Positions 8,142 through 15,623 of a DNA stretch of 64,000 nucleotides are shown here, piece by piece. The number at the start of each line of letters is the position of its first letter. Within the stretch, counting starts at the first letter, position 1. The stretch is from Bog-532 sp963830385 (GTDB lineage Bacteria; Actinomycetota; Actinomycetes; Streptosporangiales; Streptosporangiaceae), in NCBI GenBank assembly GCA_963830385.1, contig CAWHMD010000014.1, positions 124,001-188,000 of the forward strand, given 5' to 3'. A program made the translations under genes and the position numbers. Below the pieces are notes generated by a model. It was not told where the DNA came from. It made no database searches and saw nothing but the letters and a program-made list of their open reading frames with translations.

Positions 8142-8279
8142 ATGGTTGAACTCAGAGACGAAGAAGACGGCCGCCTGGCCCTGATCATGGACAAGGAGGA
8201 TCTGCCCTTCGCGGTCGAGGGGCTCATGCGGGCGGGTTACGGGCTGACGCCCCCGTCCGACGATTCCGGTGACGACTAA
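8142..8279 (+). CDS. 45-residue paralogue of the preceding acidic-tail protein
   Basis: The ATG at 8142 follows AAAGGAG at a good distance. The 45 residues begin 'MVELRDEEDGRLALIMDKED' and end 'RAGYGLTPPSDDSGDD'. Apart from the lost acidic tail, it matches residues 1-38 of the upstream protein nearly position for position, so the two genes are a tandem duplication. The function is unknown. A strong hairpin follows at 8332-8374. Confidence 0.7.
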   Translation: MVELRDEEDGRLALIMDKEDLPFAVEGLMRAGYGLTPPSDDSGDD

Positions 8280-8331
8280 CCCCGCCCGCAGGCCCACCGG
8301 CCGGTAGCGGTCCCGGGCCACTCGAGGTGCT

Positions 8332-8374
8332 CCCCAGGATTGTTTCCGAGAGGCGACCGGCAACAATCCTGGGG
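8332..8374. terminator. Bidirectional hairpin terminator between the acidic genes and the old yajQ 3' end
   Basis: There is a perfect 13-bp inverted repeat, CCCCAGGATTGTT / AACAATCCTGGGG, with a 17-nt loop. Before the element inserted, this would have lain between the convergent acidic-protein genes and yajQ. Confidence 0.65.
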
Positions 8375-8420
8375 CGCCCTTGACGATGGCAAGCTCGCGC
8401 TGGGCCGGCCGTAACTCGGG

Positions 8421-8442
8421 TCAGCGGTAGTTGACGAACTGC
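8421..8442. other. Left attachment site (attL), copy of the yajQ 3' end
   Basis: It shares 'CGGTAGTTGACGAACTGC' (8425-8442) exactly with the right end. Counting four more bases on the left with one mismatch (TCAG against TCAA), the match is 21 of 22. Read on the minus strand it still encodes the yajQ ending Q-F-V-N-Y-R-stop. This is the displaced original 3' end of yajQ. Confidence 0.85.
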
Positions 8443-9555
8443 CACTGCCAGTTATCGGCACCTGGGTGGTTTCCAGCAAACCGGCTTTGACCTGCGATCC
8501 TGCCTCTCGCCACTTCTCATCGTTTCGTGCGATATTCGGCGCTCGTGTGCCCTCGATGTGCCCTCTGCGTGCGCCCGAACCGACGGTTTTACAGACCCCC
8601 GGCGGTATCGCCACTGCCAGCGCCATTGGCAAACCCAGGTCAAATTTAGGCACGCATCGGGCACGGCATTGTGACTGACTGTCCGTTTTTCAGGTGTAGC
8701 GGATGCCCAGCTCAGGCTGGATGTGCGAGGGTGCGCGGCTGTTCACGACTGTCTCAAGGCGCTGACGGCTGCCGTCGTTGCCGTCATGGTTGCCGTCGGT
8801 GCCAGTGGATCTTCCGCCTGCTGGATCGGCGCCTGAGCTGCAGTTCCTTGTCTCGCGACTTCTCATCAGTTCGTGGCGCATTCAGTGCTCATGCGCCCTT
8901 AATGTGCCCTGTCTTGGTCATCGATCGCGGTCAGTCGGCCCCTACGTTTCGGTCGGGCCGACGGTTTTTACAGACCATCGTGGCTCAGGTGAGGCCGCCG
9001 TCGGTGCCTTGCGGTGACATCTGCCGGTTCAGGGCCCATCCCACGTATGTCCCACATGGCGAAGATAAGACGCGGACTGTCTGGAGTCGCTCACCGGGGC
9101 GCGATAGCCGGTCTACCGGCGCACGTGCCAACGGGAAAAGCAACCAGCCCGGCCTCAGCCAGCCATACCAAGATCACGAAAGATCGAGGCTAGCGCCAGC
9201 CGTGCGCGGCGAAGATCATTCCGCCTCTTCCTGATCATGCTGAGCTGTCGTCCTTGAGCTGGCTGCCCCTACCAGCCAGAATGATGGGCCAAGAATGCTT
9301 GTCATCTAACGATTACGGTGAGAGTGTTTAGGCATAGTGATGCTGCTCCAGACCGAGGCGGCTGATGTGCACGTGGGGGATGTATGAGCAACGAGTATTC
9401 TTTACCTTGTGCTCATCTGAGCAGGCTCACTGGATTACACCAATTCGTTCGGCGAGCCTATTTCTTCGTCCGCACCCCATGGTTATGCCAAGGGGGATGG
9501 ACGTTCCCGCTTTCCACCGTGCCGCAGCCAAAATCAAACCTGAAAGGAGACCGAG
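8443..9555. other. Left flank of the element without convincing genes
   Basis: Open frames here have poor codon bias and no family features. The stretch contains two related blocks (see the repeat entry), several 'GTGCCCT' words like those at the 3' end of the integrase gene (22760-22785), and short inverted repeats. It could hold arm-type integrase sites or relics of earlier insertions. Confidence 0.4.
8505..8976 (+). repeat. Two diverged direct repeat blocks (8505-8597 and 8851-8976)
   Basis: Both blocks start TCTCGC(C/G)ACTTCTCATC and continue with a similar stretch containing two 'GTGCCCT'-like words. Both end with GACGGTTTT(T)ACAGACC. The first 56 bp are roughly three-quarters identical by eye; the second block carries an extra stretch of about 30 bp. 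The paired 'TGTGCCCT' words recall the 3' end of the integrase gene, where the C-terminal 'DVPSKCP' is encoded. This suggests the blocks are relics of former integrase ends. Confidence 0.5.
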
Positions 9556-9687
9556 TTGGAGATCACCAAGCCCCCTTCGGGCGACTGGACGGGCCCAGTC
9601 ATTATGATCGGTAAGGGCACCGACGGTAATCTGTACGAGACCAAGACCAGCGACGGCAAGACTTGGACAACCCCCACGAAGGTATGA
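9556..9687 (+). CDS. Small ORF (43 residues), possible real gene
   Basis: A TTG at 9556 follows AAAGGAG (9544-9550) at ideal spacing and opens a 43-codon frame ending TGA at 9685-9687. The peptide is Lys/Thr/Gly-rich, with 'GKGTDGNLYETKTSDGKTW' in the middle, and reads like a soluble beta-hairpin. I do not know the family. The ribosome site is the main support. Confidence 0.4.
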   Translation: MEITKPPSGDWTGPVIMIGKGTDGNLYETKTSDGKTWTTPTKV

Positions 9688-10131
9688 GGTTCCACGGGCC
9701 GGGCTGCCGTCGCTGTTGGCAGTCTGGCCCGGATCTGGCCCACGAAAGGCAAGCACGTTGGCCACTCTGGCTTCGACCGGAGGCAGGGTCGTTTGAAGAG
9801 CGTCACTCTCGGTGAAAAGCGAAAGGTCGGCGGTTCGACCCCGCCCTGACCACCAGTTCAGAGCGAGACAACCGGCTCTGATCAGCGCAAACAGGAGCGA
9901 GTGGGCTGGACTGCGGACATCACTTGTTTGCCCGTTCTCGCCCACTAGTGACCGCAGGTCGCCCCACCTTAGTGCATGGGGAGTGCACGCCGCTCGCCGC
10001 GCGGGAGGGTCAATGCTCCGGAGCATGGTAGGACTGCTCGCCGCAGTTAGTGCTGCCATGTCCGCGCTCGTCTGAGAAGCTTTTTGTTTGACGTCCTGAC
10101 GGCCCTCGGATGATCACAGCCTATCCTTCCG
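9688..10131. other. Intergenic stretch with a tRNA-like 3' half
   Basis: No gene is supported. The stretch contains a tRNA 3'-half-like sequence (separate entry). Downstream of that lies a CCCACTAGTGACCGCAGGTC segment with no feature I can name. Confidence 0.35.
9815..9855 (+). other. tRNA 3'-half-like relic (T-arm, acceptor strand, CCA)
   Basis: Bases 9829-9845 form a perfect T-arm: GGCGG, loop TTCGACC, CCGCC. They are followed by CTGACC-A-CCA, which looks like an acceptor 3' strand with an encoded CCA. No matching acceptor 5' strand or complete anticodon arm lies upstream, and the acceptor strand seems one base short. It is therefore not a functional tRNA. tRNA 3' ends are the usual att sites of AICEs, so this may be a relic att carried inside the element. 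Confidence 0.45.
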
Positions 10132-10467
10132 TCATAAGCTTGAGGGCGGTCTTACAAACAGGCCGATAAGTCCGGAAAGCGCAGCAGTAAAGACAGTTAC
10201 TAGAATATCGGGCGGAGAAGCCTTGTTTTCTAGCGTGTAAACGACGACAGATATAGCACTTCCCAGCGTCACTAGACCTAGGACAGAGACCACGATTATC
10301 CAGAGGATATTCGTTGTTCCGGTATTTGGGGTGCCAATGGCGCCAGCTGCCGCCGCAGCGGCCCCGCCGGATGCAGCTGCTTTAACAGCCTCTGATTGAC
10401 CAGCGGTTGCCGTTAAAGCAGCTCCCACCATGTTCTGGACGTGCTGTGCATCCGACTCAGAAGGCAC
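10132..10467 (-). CDS. Small membrane protein, element cargo
   Basis: The frame has 111 residues from a GTG at 10467. An Ala-rich N-terminal half is followed by two hydrophobic segments: 'ILWIIVVSVLGLVTLGSAIS' and 'ILVTVFTAALSGLIGLFV'. Base composition is clearly less GC-rich than in the flanking chromosome. It has no recognisable family and no strong ribosome site beyond a G-run. It could be an accessory, defence or exclusion protein of the element; nothing in the sequence decides this. Confidence 0.5.
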   Translation of the reverse strand: MPSESDAQHVQNMVGAALTATAGQSEAVKAAASGGAAAAAAGAIGTPNTGTTNILWIIVVSVLGLVTLGSAISVVVYTLENKASPPDILVTVFTAALSGLIGLFVRPPSSL

Positions 10468-11468
10468 CCGAACCCCCCTGCTGGTTAGTGGCTAAGACAG
10501 GCTAATGCCCAGCAAAGATCATCACATGCAGCCTTGTGTGCGCATACGTTGCCGCATCTCACACAGCTTGACCGAGTGACATAACAGCCATAGCTGCTCA
10601 CAATGTTCATCTTCCCCAGTCATAACGTACGCCGCGATCCGTCAATCAGCCATATGAGGTAAGAGGTGTAATTATCGTAACTTTGTAATGACTTGCGCCT
10701 CGCCGGACGCCGGTTTCGACACTCTGTACTAGTTAGTTGGTCGGTTTGCGTCTTCCTGGACCGGCCGACCATCTTCATCCGTTCATCCCGGCTGCGGCTG
10801 CCCTTCCATGAAGTGGCCGACGTCCTGATGGCGGCCATCGCACGCTATGGCATCACCATTGTTGAGCCATCCCTCAGCATCTAAGACGATGTCCATCGAA
10901 CACCGTGTGAGCAGGCTGTACGGCCTCCCTGACCTCTTCGCCGTCCACTACCGACGCCACGCTGCCACAACCGTAGTTAGCAGCGTGTTAGCCCGATCGA
11001 CGACTCACCTCGGCTGTCATCACGCGGCTCGCCTGCCTGGGGTGCCCTCGGACTCCATCGAATTAAGGGATTCGCTGCGAAGACCGCGGCTCCGAGGTTA
11101 CCTGGCCGGTCAGGTGCTTCGATAGGGATTGTCACTGATCATGATAGCAGGATCTGACTCAGCCGGACAGCAAATCCGACGTACACGCGGCAATGTCATA
11201 TGTCCAGGTTTAATCACATATATCCCGATCCCACGACGTGCGTGTGAGTCGTTTGATCGCGTGGCGCTGCATCGTCTACCCATGCGGGGTGCGGCTGCCT
11301 ACAGTTGATAACACAACCAGTCGTAGGACACTGTGGCGAGACATCCCGCGATGCTAACCAAGTCATAACTTGCGGTCGCAGGTAAGGTTCCTGTCCAGTT
11401 TAAAGTCAGACGTGTAGCGCAGGACAACAATAATAGTTCAAATATCACTTCAGCTGAGGATAAGCGTA
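10468..11468. other. 1-kb AT-richer stretch without supported genes
   Basis: Frames at 10620-10884 and 10847-11125 overlap on both strands and have no ribosome site or protein-like composition. The composition matches the neighbouring cargo genes, which suggests foreign DNA acquired with them. It probably contains the promoter of the 11469 gene. Confidence 0.35.
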
Positions 11469-12143
11469 ATGCTCCTTGCTAAAAAGCAAAGAAATGACCT
11501 GTTCGATGTTCTTGTGAGCGCGCAGCTTGATCCTGCAGAATGGAGTCTAACGGCACGAGAAAGGTCTGTAAAACTAAGGCATAAGACCACGAAATCCTAT
11601 CTAGAGATATCGACCTCTGCGTCGACGCAGGGTGGTGATGTACTTTTCTACCGTGTTCGCACACAAGTCGGGGATGAACAGCCTGAAACTGAAACGCCTA
11701 GCGATTGGATAGGCGTTATGCTGGCCGCGATTGGATGGGCACCTAAAGTTAAAGAGTACATTGATACACCGGACTTTTGGAAGAACTTGCAGCGAGGGCG
11801 CCGGTTCTTGGCTAATGCTGAATATGCCGCCATTGAAAATAGTCGATTTACAGCAGATGAACAGCAGCAAATTTCAGATCTTCTAAACGAAATTAAACTG
11901 TATGTTCGGGAAACGCGTTCAATATCGAGTGAACAAATAGCACAAGTGATCGACAAGCTTGATGAGGCACAGGATGCGGCTGAGCGCATAGGGCGGAAAG
12001 ACTGGATCCTGCTGTTTCTTGGATTGATGTTTACGCTAATTGTGACCGGTCTTGTGCCTCCAGAGGTTGTGCAGCAAATTCTTGGGATGGCTTTGGATGG
12101 CGCAGAGCACCTTTTCGCTAGTGGGCCTCATCAAATGCATTAA
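11469..12143 (+). CDS. Unknown cargo protein with a single C-terminal membrane anchor
   Basis: The ATG at 11469 follows GAGGAT at a suitable distance and gives 224 residues. About residues 1-75 form a soluble alpha/beta-looking domain ('NDLFDVLVSAQLDPAEWSL', 'HKTTKSYLEIS'). Residues 85-175 are helical and highly charged, with 'SRFTADEQQQISDLLNEIK'. Residues 178-198 ('DWILLFLGLMFTLIVTGLVP') form one membrane helix near the C-terminus. The gene is visibly AT-richer than the host and uses codons such as AAA, ATA and TTA freely. I do not recognise a named family. The layout of a soluble sensor and coiled linker on a tail anchor is common among membrane-acting effectors in mobile islands, which is inference. 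Confidence 0.75.
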   Translation: MLLAKKQRNDLFDVLVSAQLDPAEWSLTARERSVKLRHKTTKSYLEISTSASTQGGDVLFYRVRTQVGDEQPETETPSDWIGVMLAAIGWAPKVKEYIDTPDFWKNLQRGRRFLANAEYAAIENSRFTADEQQQISDLLNEIKLYVRETRSISSEQIAQVIDKLDEAQDAAERIGRKDWILLFLGLMFTLIVTGLVPPEVVQQILGMALDGAEHLFASGPHQMH

Positions 12144-12406
12144 TCTCGCAGTGTCGGGGCTAACTTAATTTAAACAAGACAATCGAATAACTATTCATGA
12201 TTGTTCTAGACGAGCTTGGCGAATATCGGCTAAGCTATGAGGATTGGCGCGCCCGTCCTCTTCGTCCCGAACTGTCGGCACGGTCGCGTCGCTGACCGGC
12301 GTGCTCAGCTCGCCCGGTAGATGGCGGCTGGTGAAGATGGCCGCTACTCGTGCCGGTTGCTGTACTTAGCTGCTGTACAGGCCAGCGGGCCGGGCGCAGC
12401 TTGGTG
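12144..12406. other. Intergenic stretch, nothing recognised
   Basis: It starts AT-rich (just after 12144) and changes to host-like GC by about 12250. I see no gene or clear hairpin. Confidence 0.3.
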
Positions 12407-12772
12407 TCAACTGCTCGTTGACATCGCTTCGTACCTTCGCAAGGCCCGCAGGTGTCGTCGGTAGGAATCCAGGCCCCAAACTGGATGTCTCAGCCAGGTG
12501 GTCAAGGAGACGTTCGACGCGGTGAAGAGTCGCGGATGGCTAAACGGGTCGTCACTGAATCGGCCGGTAAGCCGAATGGCGAAGTTGTCAAGGCTCTCGG
12601 CGAGCTGGACCGATACGGGATCGGGGCACATGACAATCTTGCCAATCCCACGTGCCAGGTCGATTGGAATCTTTAGGAGTGTGATCACCAGAGCGCGCAA
12701 GTTGCCCCAGGCTCCTATCACGCCGACCACGAGTCCCAGTATGGCTAGCCACACAGGCCGGAACGTTACCAT
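12407..12772 (-). CDS. Hypothetical protein with N-terminal membrane segment
   Basis: The internal ATG at 12772 ('MVTFRPVWLAILGLVVG') is a more natural start than the frame's first codon, whose upstream 96 codons read as low-complexity junk. The 121 residues open with a membrane helix, then an amphipathic segment ('LKIPIDLARGIGKIV') and a soluble tail with many Arg. I found no family and no strong ribosome site. Confidence 0.4.
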   Translation of the reverse strand: MVTFRPVWLAILGLVVGVIGAWGNLRALVITLLKIPIDLARGIGKIVMCPDPVSVQLAESLDNFAIRLTGRFSDDPFSHPRLFTASNVSLTTWLRHPVWGLDSYRRHLRALRRYEAMSTSS

Positions 12773-13342
12773 TTTGGCGAGCTCTTCGGGCTGTAAACCG
12801 ACACGCCGACATGGCGGAGGTTCGCCGCGTGCGCCTCGGGCCTGGCCTTTGGCCTGGCCCTTGCCGTCAGGCCCGCCTGGGCTGGCAGAGGCTCCAAGGT
12901 CAACAGCGCGCCGCAGGCGCGTCCCGCTTGCGGGATGCGAAGCACTGTTGAGGTTGGAGGGGCCAGCCCGGACAATGCGCGGCGTTCCGATCCCGCCACT
13001 GTGACGCTTCTGTGGCGACGTCGCATCCGGCGCGTGCGTGGCAGCCTGGTCCTCACGCACGGCGCGGCTGCGGGAGTTACGGCGGGCAACCGCATGCGGC
13101 CGGTCACCGGGGCCACCGGGCGCGGCAGCTCGTCGCGCCCGGTGGGCTTCCGCCCGTAGGGCGCGACGAAAGCTGCCGCACCGCCAACGGCGAGCTGCCC
13201 GGCTCTGACCCGTGCCGCCTACGGCGGCGCGCTCTGGCGTTCATCCCTCCCGCGATCAGCCGCGCCCGTTTCTCGTGCTCCATGTCCAGGTCGTCAGGCC
13301 CGGCGCGCCGAAGGTGCGCCCTTGAAGCCGTAGAGAAAGTTG
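12773..13342. repeat. Hairpin-rich non-coding stretch with a long inverted repeat at 13122-13179
   Basis: The main inverted repeat is GCGGCAGCTCGTCGCGCCC (13122-13140), paired with its complement at 13159-13179. The right arm carries two extra A's, and the 18-nt spacer can form its own GGGC/GCCC stem. Shorter perfect hairpins lie at about 12895-12935 and 13213-13230 (GCCGCC/GGCGGC). No gene is supported. It could be a terminator for leftward transcription from the Nudix gene or a structured origin. Confidence 0.45.
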
Positions 13343-13768
13343 TCACAGCAGGTGCGTGCCATCGTGGGCACGCACGAACGGACCATCGGAACTAAGCGCA
13401 TCGGTGACCCGGACGGCTCTGGCTTCCGGCATGGCTTGCGTCGCCTCGTACACAGTGAGCCATTCAACCCGTTTCGCTTCATCGGTCGGATGCGATTGTC
13501 CGCCAACCAAGCTGCACCGGAATGCCAGAGTCAGGACCCCCAGCTTCATGTTCTTATAGACGCCGGTGAGCTGGTCGGCGTGAACCTGGATGCCGGTCTC
13601 TTCGAGCACTTCCCGGGTCACGCCCTCGGCCGGTGTCTCGTCCAGCTCCAGGACGCCACCAGGCGGGACCCAGCGGTCGTCGTCGTCGCGCTGGATGGCC
13701 AAGACGCGGCCGTCGTCGCGGAACACGACTCCAGTGACGCTGACGGAGTGACGCGGTAGCTCAGTCAT
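13343..13768 (-). CDS. Nudix hydrolase, Pif-like element protein
   Basis: The protein has 141 residues. The Nudix box runs 'GGVLELDETPAEG', then V-T-R-E-V-L-E-E-T-G-I, and matches GX5EX7REUXEEXGU completely, so the enzyme should be active on a nucleoside-diphosphate-linked substrate. The gene lies 12 bp downstream of the GntR gene in the same direction. In pSAM2 a Nudix protein, Pif, prevents redundant transfer into cells that already carry the element and is under KorSA control. Context and family match, so a similar exclusion role is likely but not shown. Confidence 0.85.
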   Translation of the reverse strand: MTELPRHSVSVTGVVFRDDGRVLAIQRDDDDRWVPPGGVLELDETPAEGVTREVLEETGIQVHADQLTGVYKNMKLGVLTLAFRCSLVGGQSHPTDEAKRVEWLTVYEATQAMPEARAVRVTDALSSDGPFVRAHDGTHLL

Positions 13769-13780
13769 GAGGTCCGTACC

Positions 13781-14533
13781 CTACTCGGCTGGCCACTCAT
13801 AGGACAGGCGCCACTGCTGGCTGGGGAAGACGTTGATCACCGTCTCAATGGGCGTGTCGTCCTCTGCGTAGGCGATGCGGGCGACTTCCAGCACGTATTG
13901 CGCCTCGGTCAGGCCGAGGAACTCGGCCTCGCTGGGCCGCGGTTGCCTGGCTTCGATCTCCTCGGCGAACTTGACAACCTGATAGCCCCGGTCAGCGAGC
14001 CTCTCATACAGCCCTCTCGGGCCGGTGTCGGGCAGCGCGATGTCTTCACTTCCCGCGATTCCCAAGGGTATGTAGGAGGTCGCGACCTGGACCGGGCGGT
14101 CCGAGGCGAACATGTGCCTCGTGCGCCGAACCACCGGATCACCCGCTGAGATGTTCAGGTGCTCGGCAACGTCAGCGGGGGCTTCCACCGTGCTCAGATC
14201 GACCAGCGGGGTGCGAGGTTCGAGCCCGGACTTCCGCATTTCCTCGGCGAAGCTACTGCCGCCGCTGCTGCCGTAGGGAATCCTCCGGACTCGCTTGACG
14301 GTCGGTATCTCCTGAACGTACGCGCCCCGGCCGTGCTCGACACGGATGAGGCCTTCGCTGCGCAGCAGGGCGATAGCCCGGTTGATGGACGTCTGGTTGA
14401 GCCCGTACTGCCGGGCTAGGTCCGGCTGGCTCGGCAGCGCAGACCCGGGCGGGTACTCGCCGCGCTTGATGGCGCTGCGAAGTTCGTCGGCAACTTGCCG
14501 ATAGCGCGCTCTCGGCGCTTGCAAGGTTCTCAC
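13781..14533 (-). CDS. GntR/HutC-family repressor, KorSA-like
   Basis: A GTG start gives 250 residues. Residues about 8-75 form a winged HTH of the GntR type ('RYRQVADELRSAIKRGEY', 'GSALPSQPDLARQYGLNQ'). Residues about 95-245 form a UTRA ligand-binding domain. It faces the rightward transfer/replication operon, and two copies of a CTTATGACAT motif flank the shared promoter region. In pSAM2 the equivalent regulator KorSA represses the activator gene pra and pif; here the divergent first gene and the downstream Nudix gene fit that arrangement. Confidence 0.88.
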   Translation of the reverse strand: MRTLQAPRARYRQVADELRSAIKRGEYPPGSALPSQPDLARQYGLNQTSINRAIALLRSEGLIRVEHGRGAYVQEIPTVKRVRRIPYGSSGGSSFAEEMRKSGLEPRTPLVDLSTVEAPADVAEHLNISAGDPVVRRTRHMFASDRPVQVATSYIPLGIAGSEDIALPDTGPRGLYERLADRGYQVVKFAEEIEARQPRPSEAEFLGLTEAQYVLEVARIAYAEDDTPIETVINVFPSQQWRLSYEWPAE

Positions 14534-14546
14534 TGCTCCAGCCTCA

Positions 14547-14648
14547 ACTTATGACATCTGTCAGATGCTACCGCATCGCATCGTAGTTGGTCACGTAGAA
14601 GCAAGGCGATCGGTTCGCTTGCAGCTTATGACATATGTGTTAAGATGC
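14547..14648. promoter_or_regulatory. Divergent promoter region with two putative GntR operators
   Basis: Site 1 (14547-14568) reads ACTTATGACATCTGTCAGAT. Site 2 (14624-14648) starts GCTTATGACATATGTGTTAA. They share CTTATGACAT(C/A)TGT. Each contains a TGACAN(2)TGTCA-like dyad, and both are followed by AGATGC. Site 1 begins 14 bp upstream of the GntR start, and site 2 sits 61 bp upstream of the first rightward gene. This is the expected arrangement for an autoregulated repressor controlling both directions. Confidence 0.6.
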
Positions 14649-14708
14649 ATCTAGCAGCCTGAACGCTGCGCAACAGATCCCCCACCACATCGGAAAGGAC
14701 ACAGGATC

Positions 14709-15047
14709 ATGCGTCTGAGGATCGACACGAGTGAGGTCAAGTTCCGCGTTGCCGCGCTGCCGCGTCCTCGGCAGGAGTCGCGGTCTAACCCGTCGCAGCG
14801 GCGGACGCCGGATGGGCGGCTGGTCTGGACGGTCCGTCTCACGGCGATCGACACCGGCAGTAACACGTCGGAGACCATCTGGGTCGAGGTGGCTGGAGAA
14901 GAGCCCAGGCTGACCCTGGATGAGCTCGCGACGGTTCACGGCCTGGTGTACGCCCCGTACGTGAACAAGCAGACCAACCAGATCGTCCGCGCTTTCCGCG
15001 CCGATTCCGTAGCTGTGCTGGCGGAGGCCCGCAAGCCTGCCGCGTGA
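14709..15047 (+). CDS. First gene of the rightward element operon; Pra-like small protein
   Basis: The ATG at 14709 follows GGAAAGGAC and gives 112 residues. The core 'TPDGRLVWTVRLTAID' followed by 'ETIWVEVAGEEPRLT' looks like a compact beta-barrel. Small proteins of this type are frequent as the first gene opposite the GntR repressor in AICEs. In pSAM2 that position belongs to Pra, the activator of replication, integration and excision. I infer a Pra-like role from position; the sequence match I can see is weak. Confidence 0.6.
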   Translation: MRLRIDTSEVKFRVAALPRPRQESRSNPSQRRTPDGRLVWTVRLTAIDTGSNTSETIWVEVAGEEPRLTLDELATVHGLVYAPYVNKQTNQIVRAFRADSVAVLAEARKPAA

Positions 15048-15052
15048 GCACC

Positions 15053-15137
15053 GGCCGTGCGGGTGCCCGCCCGTTCCCGGCCATCGCCCTGTGCAGATGC
15101 CAGGGCACCTGTTCGATCCGCATCCCGTAACCAGCAA
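15053..15137 (+). promoter_or_regulatory. Hairpin with TGCCCG loop plus CCCGTAACCAGC leader, copy 1
   Basis: The hairpin at 15053-15082 has a GGCCG/CGGCC outer stem, a small internal loop, a CGGG/CCCG inner stem and a TGCCCG hexaloop (15064-15069). A second stem GCCCTG/CAGGGC follows (15086-15106). The conserved leader CCCGTAACCAGCAA lies at 15124-15137, just before the AAGGAG of the next gene. This is the most degenerate of four copies. Confidence 0.6.
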
Positions 15138-15157
15138 GGACAAGGAGAACCACTGTT

Positions 15158-15532
15158 ATGACCGCAACCCGTACCCCGTCCGAGGTCATCGAGGTCCCGG
15201 CCTTCGTGGCCATGACCGAGCCCGGCCCGGATCAGACGATGGCCGAGCTGGCCGCCGCTCTGGTGGCCCTGTTCGGCGAGGACGAGTCCTTGCCGCAGCC
15301 GCGGTATCTGTCCCTGTCGGTGTCCGGCCAGGAGATCGACATGCAGTTCGGCACCGAGCCGGACACCTTCCACGACCTGGCCCGCTGGGCCGACGCATTC
15401 GGTGGCACCGTCACCGGATCGGCCGCTGAGGACGTGTGCGGTGAGCCCGCCGTCCGCTGCGAGGTCAAGTTCCCCTACGCGGGCGTGCAGGTCAAGGCGT
15501 ACGCCTACGTCCGCACCACCAGCAGCCGCTGA
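15158..15532 (+). CDS. Hypothetical element protein
   Basis: The ATG at 15158 has AAGGAG about 12 nt upstream and gives 124 residues. The composition is acidic and soluble ('AELAAALVALFGEDESLPQP'), with a middle 'YLSLSVSGQEIDMQFGTEP' and an end 'VKAYAYVRTTSS' that looks like beta strands. The gene lies between copies 1 and 2 of the repeated hairpin/leader. No family is recognised. Confidence 0.6.
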   Translation: MTATRTPSEVIEVPAFVAMTEPGPDQTMAELAAALVALFGEDESLPQPRYLSLSVSGQEIDMQFGTEPDTFHDLARWADAFGGTVTGSAAEDVCGEPAVRCEVKFPYAGVQVKAYAYVRTTSSR

Positions 15533-15540
15533 CCCAACGC

Positions 15541-15606
15541 GCCTGGCCGGGAGTGCCCGCTCCCGGCCAGGCCACCCGCCAATCACTGAAGTCCCGTAAC
15601 CAGCAA
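15541..15606 (+). promoter_or_regulatory. Hairpin with TGCCCG loop plus CCCGTAACCAGC leader, copy 2
   Basis: A perfect 13-bp stem GCCTGGCCGGGAG / CTCCCGGCCAGGC encloses the TGCCCG loop (15554-15559). The leader CCCGTAACCAGCAA follows at 15593-15606, then AAGGAG and the ATG at 15624. Confidence 0.7.
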
Positions 15607-15623
15607 CAGCAAGGAGTTTTGTC

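Noticed and set aside
8671..9234. 187-codon frame in the left arm of the element
   Set aside because: It is rich in Cys, Arg and Ser with no ribosome site, and it crosses one of the repeat blocks; its composition is not protein-like.
9365..9614. Two overlapping frames of 76-80 codons before the 43-codon ORF
   Set aside because: They are in different frames, lack ribosome sites, and overlap the better-supported small ORF at 9556.
10620..11125. Several 60-90-codon frames on both strands
   Set aside because: They overlap each other and lack ribosome sites; nothing resembles a known protein.
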